In this document: piece after piece, positions 1-11,400 of the stretch
How the letters are laid out: each line of letters begins with the position of its first letter
How positions within the stretch are numbered: the stretch's first letter is position 1
Assembly (NCBI GenBank): GCA_012931725.1
Contig: CM022946.1
Location: 133,945,165-134,009,164, forward strand
Length of the DNA: 64,000 nucleotides
Direction: 5' to 3'
Origin: Litsea cubeba
Lineage: Eukaryota > Streptophyta > Magnoliopsida > Laurales > Lauraceae
Translations under genes and position numbers: made by a program
Notes under the pieces: generated by a model
What the model was told of the DNA's origin: nothing
Database searches by the model: none
The model's input: the letters and a program-made list of their open reading frames with translations, nothing else

Positions 1-529
1 CTCGTCATTTTTAGATTCAGATCCGAGAAATTATGGTTCATTTCTTTCTGAACACTGGCGCTCACGGAAATCGTTGAGACCGTGTTCAGATTGGAATACC
101 ATCTGCTCTCTTTGATGAATCCAATCTTGACCTTTCAAAACAGAGAATCTCATCTCATAGATGCGGTCTCAAAACATTTGTGTCTAGCGGTACTAGTACG
201 CCCTTTCAGGGTCTACTGTATTGCGACCGGCACATTTGTAACTCCAACTTTATATTCTTCTTACCTCGAGCAAGCTCTGCTTCTCGATAAGTCGAATTTA
301 AGTTCACAATTGCTTCTAGCAGTCACTGGGACGCTCATTCTGGGCTTACCATACCTGCGATCAGAACAATTGTACCCTCTATGGCGTTTTGCCTTCTTCA
401 TGTTGCTTGGGTCATCTTCCTCGAGCAATTTGAAAAGACGAAACCATAGAACTTCCCATTTATGATCATTATATTCTTGTGATTACTAATGGATGTGGTC
501 TTGTTTCAGAAATTTTCGAAAAACTAACA
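1..529 (+). other. Element A leader (5' UTR), partial
   Basis: Aligns with the B leader at 17158-17686 and, reversed, with the C leader. It holds one paired-hairpin unit (50-87), an ATG-started open frame of 116 codons (115-465) and a splice-acceptor-like segment just before gag. The frame stays open in A, B (17272-17622) and C (38509-38859, reverse), but nearly all differences between the copies change amino acids, so it may not encode a maintained protein. Confidence 0.7.
484..509 (+). promoter_or_regulatory. Candidate 3' splice site in the leader, 21 bases before the gag ATG (element A)
   Basis: A perfect branch-point-like TACTAAT (484-490) is followed by a T/G-rich stretch and TTTCAG (504-509), about 20 bases downstream, then by the gag ATG at 530. 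The same arrangement recurs in B (17641-17666) and, reversed, in C next to its gag ATG at 38445. I could not identify a matching donor, so a leader intron is inferred, not shown. Confidence 0.4.
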
Positions 530-3500
530 ATGGCAGCTTCACTAACCATTACTTTCGATGAAAACAAGCACCAACTCATGCTTCAACAGAAGCAAACCAC
601 GCGCACTTACAAGCGCCCCATCAGCTGCCGAAGCGTCAACTCCCTCGGCAACTCTCTGAACTCCGGGTCGACCTCGACTCCCCGGACTATCGTCTTTGGG
701 ACGCTGGGACCATTCCCACTTCCCGAAGAACAAACTGCTCCCTCCAAGAAGCAAAATCTCGCCTCTCAATGTGTCACTACCGTGACACCAAAGGCGAGTA
801 CCAAAAGGCCTGAAGCCCGTGGCAGCCCCACGAAGCCTCGACCTGCAAGCAACCAGGTCTATCCCAAGACTTGGTCCCCAAGACCTTCACCAAAACAAAG
901 AAGGTCCCAAACATCCACTAAGCCAGCATTCCTGGCCCCACTCAACGAGAACCAGTTCTATCCTCTTGCCTACATGAAAGAGGAGAAACCCATCTCCAAC
1001 CTGACTTCTAAGTCATCCCAGCATGAGCCGGCTTGTTCCTACAAGCCCAAAATCAAGTCATGCATCACAAGGCCTCTGCAAGCACCTGCTAAGGCCTACA
1101 AACCTGCAGTTCGACCCTTCATCTCTACAGGGGCCGAACTTTAAAAATTCAAAGCTTCGCTGCAACAGGCGAGGGACAGGGTTCGCATCTTGTCCTTGCC
1201 CAGCTGCAAAGAAGACAGGCTCGGCTGCTGCGCCCGAGGGAGCACATCCTTCATCGTCAAAGCCCAGCCAGAGCTGACCGAAGCTCAAACTGCTCGTCGC
1301 ATACGCCGCCGCACGTCATACCGGCAAAAGAGACTAGAGAAGCAAACGACCCAGCCTCCTACACTTCAAGTCTCTCCCAAATGGGTCGAAAAAGAAAGAC
1401 CCAACCAAGTTGCTGCCGTCTATATGGTTGGAAAAACCAGAAGGCGCCAAAAATCAGCAACAAAAATCCATGTCCGACGTCCGACGACCCGCAGTGTCTC
1501 AAGGACAAGAAGACATTCAGAAGAATCCCCTGCTCCTTCAAGCAAAGGACAGCAGAGTGATCCTTCCTCAAGCTCTTTTTCAAAAAGAATGAGCCCCAGC
1601 TCAGTCACCAGGACAGTTTCTTCGTTTGAATCACGAAGGATGAATGTCTTGGCTACAAATTCTGAGCCACCACCCCGCAATCCACCTCCAGAAGATGCGA
1701 TCACCCGCATCCAGCAGTTGGAACAGGGCCAGCAGAGGATTGAAACTCTGATGGACAACCTTCTCCTCGCCTTCCAAAATCAGGCGAACAATGAACCTCC
1801 TCCGAATCATCAAGACGACGAGGTAAATGGAGAAGAAAATGAGTCACGCGCCCTTACCAAAAAGGACGTAGACAGTATCCTCGCCAAAGCAAAAGAAGAG
1901 GATATACTCAAGGAGCATGGGATCAAGCCACCATATCCCTTATGGATGGACTCGGTCCCGTTCCCCACCAAATTCAAGCATCCTACTCTCCAAACATATA
2001 CGGGGAAAGGATCAGCCAGACAGCACGTCATCCACTTCAAGATCCTGACGGGAGCTATCGCGGATCAAGATGCACTCAAGATCCGCCTCTTTGCAAGTAC
2101 CCTAAAAGGTACGGCCTTCGATTGGTACTCCACTCTGCCGGAGGACTCAATCCAAAACTGGGCCATGCTAGAGACACGCTTCCTGACTCACTTCAAAGGT
2201 GAAGATCATCCCGCTACTATGGCTCAGCTGTGCAGCCTAAAACAGGGGGAGAATGAATCAACATATGACTTCATTCACAAGTGGAAAGCAATGGCATACA
2301 AATGCTCTGATGTATTGCCACAAGCGTCGCTAGTCGACATCTGCCGAAACAACATGAGAGCCAGAATCCGCTCCATGATCATCGGCAACAAATCAAAAAA
2401 CCTGGGAGAACTCCTAGAAGCTTCCATGGAAGCTGAAACGGTGATTAAAGACCTCAACAGTCAGAAATCATCAAGAAAAGAGCCAACCGCCATTGCAACC
2501 TCTAAACCAAAGAAGAAAGAGGTCCTCAATGTGCAGGCCAAGTCAGCTCCTCAACAATCACCGGAAGAAAACAAACCATCCGGTAAATCTGAAGAGAGCA
2601 TTCAAACTCCCTTCATCATCTCCCTTAAACCTTCAAAGCCTTTGGTCATCACAACTAAAGTGAAGAAGGCAAAGCAAAAGCCTGGGGGCAAATTTGTTGT
2701 CTCTTTCGTGTCTATCATGCAAGACAAGGACTCGGATTCAGAGCCAGAAGACGACACATCGTCAAGCCAAGCTGACACTCAGCAAGTTCAGCCTTCTCTC
2801 ACTCCAATGGAGATAACTTCTGACATAGAAGATCCTACGTCAGCTTCCTTCGTTATTCCAGCAACTTCAGCAAAGGAAAAGCCGATCTTCTTCCATAGAT
2901 CGGATGCTTCTTCATCAAACTCCATGCTTGAACCTTTCCAAAATAAAGGTATGCCTCAACTATCCTTATACAGTTCTGTGGCACAAGCTATTATGAAGAA
3001 AATGGGCTATGACGCTCAAAACCCAGTCGGTTTGGGAGAAGGACGCGGTATTCTCACGCCATTGGGGCCCGTCTTGACCAAAAGCCAGCTGGAAGATTGG
3101 AGACTCTACGGCTATGTAGAAAAGTCTTCACACGGGTTAGGGTATGATCCCGACACTCCCTTGAGACAGTTGACACAAAGGCTTAAAAGTCAATATACTG
3201 ACCAAGCCTCAACTTCTCAAGTCCATGAAGACATCAATCTCCCTGGATATTTCTTTGATGAGTCACCTGACAAAGATCCAGGAAGCTCATCCAATTGGCA
3301 CGATTTCTCCGAAAATGAAGAGGAGTTGTCCGATGGAACAGACGTGTGGTCTTCTGACCCAGAAGAAACCTCATCGCCAAAAGAAGTAGCCTACTTCGAC
3401 CCGGTTTCAACAGGCGATTGGGATCATCTCATAGCAAGCCTTGGGAAAATCACCGATCAAGAAGACCCGTGGAAAGGAACAAAACCTTGGTCTGGAAATG

Positions 3501-6500
3501 CCTTTGAAAACCCAGAAGGTTTCGTTGAGCTGGAAGCCTCCGAAAATATTGTGGAGGAACCACCTTCGAACCTTCCAACAGAAGATCCTGTTCAAAAGAT
3601 AGACTTGGGAACACCAGATAACCCACGTCCTGTATTCATAAGCAAGAATATAAAGGATGATGAGTTACCCGAGTATATCGCCTTTCTTCGTGAGTTCGTT
3701 GATTGCTTTGCATGGTCTTACGCTGAAATGCCAGGCTTAGACCCCAAAATAGCGGTTCACAAACTCAATCTTCAAGAAGACATCAAGCCTGTCAAGCAAG
3801 GCCAAAGAAGATTCCGTCCAGATGTGATGGATAAAATTGAACAAGAAGTTCAAAAACTCAAAAGCGTCGGCTTCATCCGTGAGGAACAACATCCTGAATG
3901 GTTGGCCAACATTGTCCCCGTGACAAAGAAAAATGGGCAGATTAGGGTCTGTATTGACTATAGAGACCTCAACGGCGCATGCCCTAAAGATGAATTTCCG
4001 CTCCCCATACCAGAGGTAATGATTGATAATACCTGTGGATTCGAGCGAATGACATTCATGGATGGTTTCTCTGGCTACAATCAGATAAAGATGCATCCTG
4101 AAGATGAAAAACATACATCTTTTCGGACCCCATTTGGCGTGTATTGCTACACTGTCAAGCCATTTGGTCTGAAAAATGCTGGTGCCACATATCAGAGGGC
4201 TATGATGAAAATATTCCAAGATATGCAGCACAAGACGGTTGAATGTTACGTTGATGACCTCGCCGTCAAAAGCAAAAGAAAAGAAGATCATCTCGAAAAC
4301 CTTCGAGAAGTCTTCCTCCGGCTTCGCAAACACAAACTGCGAATGAATCCTTTGAAATGCTTCTTCGGCGTCTCGTCGGGTAAGTTCCTCGGATTCTTAG
4401 TTCGGAAAGCTGGAATAGAGCTTGACCCCATAAAAGTCAAAGCCATTCTAGAAATGCCCTCTCCAAGAACCTTGAGAGAACTCAAAGGGCTTCAAGGGAG
4501 ATTAGCCTACATCAGACGGTTCATCTCCAATCTTTCGGGGAAATGCCGTCCATTCTCCCGATTGATGAAAAAAGGTGTAAACTTTGTCTGGGATGCTGAC
4601 TGTGAAGCTGCTTTCCAAGACATCAAGTCATACCTGACAAAACCTCTAGTGTTAGCTGCTCCTACCACTGGAAAACCATTCATCTTGTACACAAGAGCCC
4701 TTGATCACTCTTTGGGAGCTCTGCTTGCGCAAGAAAACGATCAAAGAAAAGAAGCTGCTCTATATTACCTCAGCCGCATGCTAGTAGGTGCAGAGCATCG
4801 CTACTCTCCAGTCGAAAAAGAATGCCTTGCAGTGATGTTCGCTGTACAAAAGCTGCGTCACTACTTGCTTTCCAACACAGTATACCTGGTCTCGAGGGTC
4901 AACCTCTTGAAGGTCCTTGTCACAAAGGCAGGTTCTCTCAATGCTCGACTGGCAAAACGGTCCATCCTTCTGTCACAATTTGATATTAGGTATGTACCAC
5001 AAAAAGCAATCAAAGGGCAAGCTCTAGCGGACTTCGTCGCAGAGCATCCATTGCCTAAAGATTCTCCGCTCAGAGATGATCTCCCAGACGAACCAGTCTA
5101 CAATGTGGAGACTTTCTCGCAAAGTGCCTCCTGGGACATGTACTTTGACGGTGCAACCAGGACAAATGAAAAAAGACAGCTGATCTTGGGAGTTGGCATC
5201 CTCTTTGTTAGCCCCGACAAATACATGATTCCACACGCTTTCTCGCTACTGGAACCATGCACAAACAATGCAGCTGAATATCAAGCTCTGATCTTAGGAT
5301 TGGAACTCGCCATCGAATCCGGTATCACCATGCTGGAAGTCTTTGGAGACTCTCAACTGATCGTCAACCAGATGAATCAGAAATTTGAAGTCAGGAAGCC
5401 AGATTTGCTGCCCTACTACAACAAGGCACAATCACTTCTGCAAAAGTTTGACATCTGTCACATCACCCACATTCGTAGAGGTGAAAACATACGTGCAGAT
5501 GCCCTAGCCGGACTTGCCGCATCCATGGCAATCCAGGAAGGGGAAAACATGCAAATCACAGTGTGCGAAAGAAGAATCCTTCCTCCTCTTAACACACACC
5601 AAGCAGTTGCTGAATGCCACCAAGTGGTCGGAAGTCGGATTTCAATCCTTCAAACTTCAATCGGCGACTGGAAGGATCCGTTCATTGATTACATTATGTT
5701 CGGAATCCTACCTGAAGATCCAAAAGAACGGGTAAGCATCCAAAGGCGAACCCCAAGCTTTCATTTGGATATTCCTTAAAAAATCCTTTACAGGAAATCC
5801 TTCAACGGAGTACTTCTACGCTGCTTGTCACAACAAGAGGCTGAAGAAACACTCAAAGAAGTTCATGCTGGTCTTTGTGGAGCTCATCAGGCTGGACCTA
5901 AGCTCTATGATCAGATAAAAAGGTTAGGATATTACTGGCCTACCATGGTAGCCGACGCAATGCAATTTGCTAAGCGCTGCCAACAATGCCAAGTTCATGG
6001 AGATTACATTCACATGCCTCCAGAATGGCTGCATCCTACAGCGATCTCATGGCCTTTCGAAGCCTGGGGTATGGACATCATAGGTCCTATTTCTCCCCCT
6101 TCGAGCAAAGGTCATCGCTTCATCTTCGCCGCTACGGATTATTTCTCCAAATGGTCAGAAGCATTTGCGTTTAACGAAATGAAGACCTCATCAGTCCTTC
6201 AGTTCCTGCGCACCAACATCATTTGTCGTTTCGGCATACCCAAAAGATTCATCCATGATAACGGACCACAGTTCCGGGATCATCGATTCTACAGGTTCTG
6301 CGACAAATATAAAATCCAAAGCTGTCCTTCGTCTCCATACAATCCGGCAGCGAACGGGTTAGCAGAAGCTTTCAACAAGACACTCTGCAAAATCCTCAAA
6401 AAAATGGTCTCTAGTCACAAAAGAGACTGGAGCGACAAAATGTCTGAAGCTTTGTGGGCCTATCGAACCACCGTTCGAGGACCAACCCATAGCACACCAT

Positions 6501-6925
6501 TCTCCTTGGTCTATGGATGCGAAGCTGTCGTGCCCTTGGAAGTACAAATTCCTTCCTTGAGGGTATCCTTGGAAAATGACATGACTCAAGAAAGCAATGT
6601 CAAATTGCGACTCCATGAGCTGGACAATCTCGATGAGAGACGGCTCGAAGCTCAACAAAGCATTGAACTTTACCAAGCACGCATGGCAGGATCTTTCGAT
6701 AAAAAGGTCCGGCAACGCGCCTACAAAAAGAGTGACTTGGTTCTTGCGGTAAAAAGACCAATGGTCTTCGCTCACAAGTCCAAAGGCAAATTTGAGCCAA
6801 AATGGGAGGGACCCTACGTCATCGGCAAAGTTTTCTCCAATGGCGCATACGCACTCCTAAACATGGAAGGTGACAGATGTATGCTGCCCATCAATGGCAA
6901 GTTCTTAAAGCGGTACTACCCTTGA
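530..6925 (+). pseudogene. Gag-pol polyprotein of element A, protease deleted, two nonsense codons
   Basis: One reading frame of 2,132 codons runs from the ATG at 530 to TGA at 6925, broken by TAA at 1142-1144 (B has CAA there) and TAA at 5777-5779. Order by residue: long basic N-terminus, capsid-type retrotrans_gag core (about 497-594), G-patch-like segment (about 819-844), reverse transcriptase (about 1054-1301, YVDD at nt 4247-4258), first RNase H (nt about 4600-5030), second archaeal-type RNase H (nt about 5115-5530, FDGA, NNAAEYQ, FGDSQ, RADALAG), integrase with HHCC finger (nt about 5860-6010) and D, D, E residues (MDIIG, HDNGPQF, LAEAFNK). The zinc knuckle and aspartic protease seen in B are missing: a 2,646-bp in-frame deletion joined two copies of AGCTCCTCA, leaving one at 2545-2553. 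The frame choice is supported by codon-level homology with B and C. Not functional as it stands. Confidence 0.9.
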
Positions 6926-8450
6926 AGACTTACCCAACTGGGTAAGAGCAATGCCTGTATGGCCAAAACCGGTTTCCAGGTACACGCTCGCTAAACCCAC
7001 CCTTTTTTTTTTAGAATTTTCATATCAAATGTTGAAATTTCTAGAAATTTAAAACAATGCTTACTTTCATCGTTTCATTGTTCAAAAAAAAATATATATC
7101 CAAGTTTAGGAACCTTTCCCTAACTTGACCAAAATTTTCGACCCTTGAACCCAAAATTCATGGTTTGAAACAAAATCCGGATTCAGGGATTTCCAATCTA
7201 GTCCACCCTGCCTTTTACCGCCAAAAATGGTTTTAGGTCAAAACTTATGACCCTCGTGTCTTTAAACAAAAAAAATGGTTTTTCAAAAAACCGCGAGGAA
7301 GCGACGCTTAGTCGATACTCGCACAAATCGGAAGCATATGAACCATGTTCGACACTTCCAAGATTGCAGGGAAGCGACATTTCGTCGATACTTGCAAAAT
7401 CCAAAACTGTGGAGACGCAACATTTCAGTTGATATCCACAACCCAAATTTCAAAGGTTCGAGAAAACCACAAATTTCAAAAATCGTGGGGAAACGACATC
7501 AAGTCAGTACCCGCGAAACCAAAATTTTTGAAAAGCAAGGATGCGACATTCCATCGATACTTGCACCCAAATCTGCGAGGATGCGACATTCCATCGATAC
7601 TCGCAACCGAATGAGCAAGGATACGACATTCCATCGATACTTGCAAGAACATTCAGCAGGGAGGCGACTTTTAGTCGATACTTGCATTTTTTGAAAACCA
7701 AACCGGCTATAAATGCCATCAAAACAAGCTATAAATGCCACAAACCGACTATCAATGCCACCAAAACAAAACAGGCTATAAATGCCACAAACCGGCTATC
7801 AATGCCACCAAAACAAACCGGCTATCAATGCCACAAACAAAAAACTTGGATTTCAAAAAAAAACCCGGCTATCAATGCCACCAAAAATCGGCTATAGATG
7901 CCACAAAACAAACCGGCTATCAATGCCACCAAAACTGGCTATAGATGCCACAAAAAAAAAAAAACTCGGCTATCAATGCCACAAGAAAAACTGGCTCTCA
8001 TGCCAAAATTGGCTTCCATGCCACAAACAAAAACCTGGCTTCCATGCCAAAACAATCATTTGACAAAAGATTTTCACAAAATGACAACGTTTTGATCAAA
8101 TCCCATTTAGCAATTACTTTTATCACAAAAAGATTCAAGTGAGCGTAGGGATAACAAAAAAAAAAGAGCATCCCATTTAGCAATTACTTTTATCACAAAA
8201 AGATTCAAGTGAGCGTAGGGATAACAAAAAAAAAAGAGCATCCCATTTAGCAATTACTTTTATCACAAAAAGATTCAAGTGAGCGTAGGGATAACAAAAA
8301 AAGAGAGTACCAAAAAAAATATATATACATACATGTGGTACCAAAAAAAAAAGAGAGAAAGTGTTCACAAACACTACAAAAAAAAGTACCAAAAAAAATA
8401 CAAGTGGTACCAAAAAAAGAAAAGAAAAAAGAGAAGGATGGTTTCTGTAA

Positions 8451-8481
<31 letters not shown>

Positions 8482-8488
8482 CAGGAGC
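6926..8488 (+). other. Element A 3' UTR, part 1: minisatellites, no sense gene
   Basis: Between the integrase stop and the end of the antisense gene. It holds diverged repeats of the type GCGACATTCCATCGATAC (about 7300-7690), many copies of CGGCTATMAATGCCA (about 7700-8045), a 70-bp unit repeated nearly three times (8101-8303) and a TA microsatellite (about 8458-8481). Open frames here are by-products of the repeats. Confidence 0.75.
8101..8303 (+). repeat. 70-bp tandem repeat, nearly three units, element A 3' UTR
   Basis: Units start with TCCCATTTAG at 8101, 8171 and 8241, a 70-bp period with near-perfect identity. B has a single shortened copy at about 24951, so the expansion is specific to A. 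Confidence 0.9.
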
Positions 8489-11400
8489 TCAATCAAAAAT
8501 GGTCTCCAGCCAAGAGTTCAGCTCCCCAAGCAAACTTTTAGCCTCAGCCGTCAAGGATTCCAAGGCACGCTTCTTCAGGAATCTGCCATGAGATGCTGGA
8601 GTGGGCTGTACCCCTTCTTTCGCACCAGGAAGCTTACCTCGAGCAGTTTGCCATCGTTCGCTTTCTTCAGATTTCCTTTCAAGAACTCGATTGGCATCTG
8701 CAACCAGGTGAATCAGAGCACTCTCCCTGTCGCGAGCCTCTATTATGGCAGTCCACTTGGCAGCGACTTGCGCCTGCAGATGCTCAAGACGTTTCCTGGC
8801 CTCATCGACCTCCCTGTCAAGGATGTTAAGGTCATGTGTCAGCCTGATGATGGTTAGCTCTTCTAAGTTCTTCTTTCGGACTGCCTGCTTCTTGCTTTCT
8901 GTAGCCTCATCCAGGTCAGACTTAGCCTTATCAGCAGGGTCCAGGAACATCTCCTTGAAGAACTGGTCATCAGCCAAACCTACGGTCTCAAACCACTTGT
9001 CACCCAGTGCAATGATCCTATCAACGAGAATCTCCTGCTCGGGAAGGAATCTCGGCGCGAGGAATCTCCTCAACATTGTCAGAGCTGGTCCCAGGAATCT
9101 CTACCTCTGGATCAACCTCTGGCATCCCTTGCTCTGGAAACGACGGATCCTCCTCTGCCACTTCAAAACCTGCAAAGGAAACACAAAAAGGTATGAATAT
9201 GACCCTGTTTGAAAATCATTATCAGAGTTATAACTACAAAATACCTTCTTCGACGACTGGCGGAACATTTTCCTCCTCCATGAACTCATCGGAAGCATCA
9301 TCAACATTTGCGACCATCGATGGTTCAAAGTCATCGGAATCCTGTGGCAAGTCAGCTGGCAAAAAAAAAATGTGTTAGCAAACCAAGTCACAGACAAAAA
9401 AAAAAGAAAAAAAAAAGAAGTCATACCAATTGGAGACTCTGGAATCACTCCAGAGCCCCTCGGTTCTTCTTCAGGTGCCTCGACAGGATCCGTCACCACC
9501 TCATCGACCGGAACCTCAGGCATCATCAAGTCTTCCTCTGCTAAAAAAAAAAAAAGAAGAAAAGAAAAGCAGAAACAAGAAGCAAATCATAACATGGAAA
9601 AAATCCCATGAAAAGAAATGGAAAGAGAAAAAGGAAGAATCATACCTTCACCGACGGTCTCTTCTTCTCGGCCTCTCTTCTCTGGAGGCTCGTCAGCATC
9701 CACTGGCACATCCTCATTGATAGTAAGAGGAACTTCCAAGTCAGGAGAGTCCTCATGCTGCCCCTTGCTGCGATGATGACTCCTCCCCCTCTTACTCCGG
9801 CGGGTTCGCTTCTTAGAAGAACCTGCCCCGCTGTCAGAGTCAGGTTTCCCACTTGACTCCTCACTGGATGGTCTGCTCTTGCCAGTAGACTCCACGGAAG
9901 CTCGCCTCTGTGCCGCTTGCATCCAAGCGCCAAGTTCGGCTTCCTCCTGTTCTAGCTGCTCTAAAAGCCTCATCAGGTATTTCTCGAACAGCTTCAGAAC
10001 CAATGACGCCCTGGTCACCGAGAAAGCCTATCTTGTGCTTCTCTCCAGAAAGGAAGGCCCAAACTTCCTCTCGCCGGACGCCATCCGACTTTCCAAGGCC
10101 CTTTCCAGATGCCAGCTTCACATCAAGCTCCTTCTTGGAAAGCCCCCGATATGCCGAAAAGCTCTCCGCGAACCACTTCGCAAAACCGGCAGTCTGGGAA
10201 GTTAGCAACACAGGATAAGAAATCATGGCTGTAGTGTCTTCAGCACTATAAAAAGCCCATGCATTTCTAACGTCCTGTAAGCCTCCAAAGCGCTTCACCA
10301 TGCTTGAAGGCGCTCCAACAACGCCTTGAGAAAAGCCCAGCTGCAAAGCAAAGCGAGAGGGTACATACGGCTGGATGTCGACGAAAAGATGTCTACGGTA
10401 CACCATCGTGCCGACACATATGCTAAAAAGCCACTCTCTCTCCGCATTCGTCAAGGAATAATGCCTTCCCGACCCCGCCCTGGTAGAGTCTCGGGAGGCA
10501 CCAAAATCAAAAGCCTTCTTCCGCAACTCTGGAGAAAGCTTCACTGAAGACTGCCCCATCTCGACGTCCCTGAACCGTCGGATCCTCATGCGGGCAAACA
10601 AAAGTGATTCGGACACGGCTTTGCCCTTAGCCAGTCGAATCATCAGAGGATCATCATCCTGTGCAGCACCCAGCCGGTGGAAGCCAGGACAGTGGAACAC
10701 ATACCACGAATAAAAGATATGGGCTGAAAATACCCTATTCATGGGAAGCCCAAGTCGAACCAAAAAAGCAGCAGCCTGCAGTTCAGTACACAGGTAGGAG
10801 TAAAGAGCTGGCACCAAAGCAAGCTGCTCTCCAAACGCCATCTGACAAGCCGGAAAAATACAATGCGGCCTGATGTGCGTTCCATCTCCTCCAGCAAAAA
10901 CAGCCTCACCAAGCCAATAAGTGAGGTAAATAGCGAGATCTCTCCGCAATGCAATGTCAGGACATATGGCGTTTGTACTTGCGCAGAAATCTCTCAACTC
11001 TTCTTGCATGGCCGAGATCTTCTTTGAACTTGGATCCTGAGCTCCGGCTTCTTGGGTCACGCTATCAGAAGACTCCCTGCTATCAGAAAAATTGGGGAAT
11101 GAAGAGCTAAAACTCTTCCAACTGCTGGATCTAACTTTCAAACCGTCCTTCTCCTTCAAAAAATCATAGACGGCGACGAGCTGAAAGTACAGAAGCCTGA
11201 ACTCCTTAGACTGCCCCTCGAGGACGCTGTCAATCGGCATAAACTCCTCATAGAGTTTGCCGAGGATGGGCAATCTAGTAATGGCGCTCAGCTCCTTCAA
11301 AGAAAAACCAATCTCACCATTCGTCACAATGAAGGTATTGGTTTGTGGGAGGAATGATTCCAACATAGCCATGAAGGCCTCGTCGGAAAAGATCACGGTC

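Noticed and set aside
2900..3700. An Ogre-like intron between protease and RT in element A
   Set aside because: The frame is continuous from gag through the G-patch segment into RT, so no splicing is needed there.
7300..7690. Regularly spaced repeats resembling a CRISPR array
   Set aside because: Units are diverged, spacers are not unique sequence, there are no cas genes, and the context is a plant retrotransposon.
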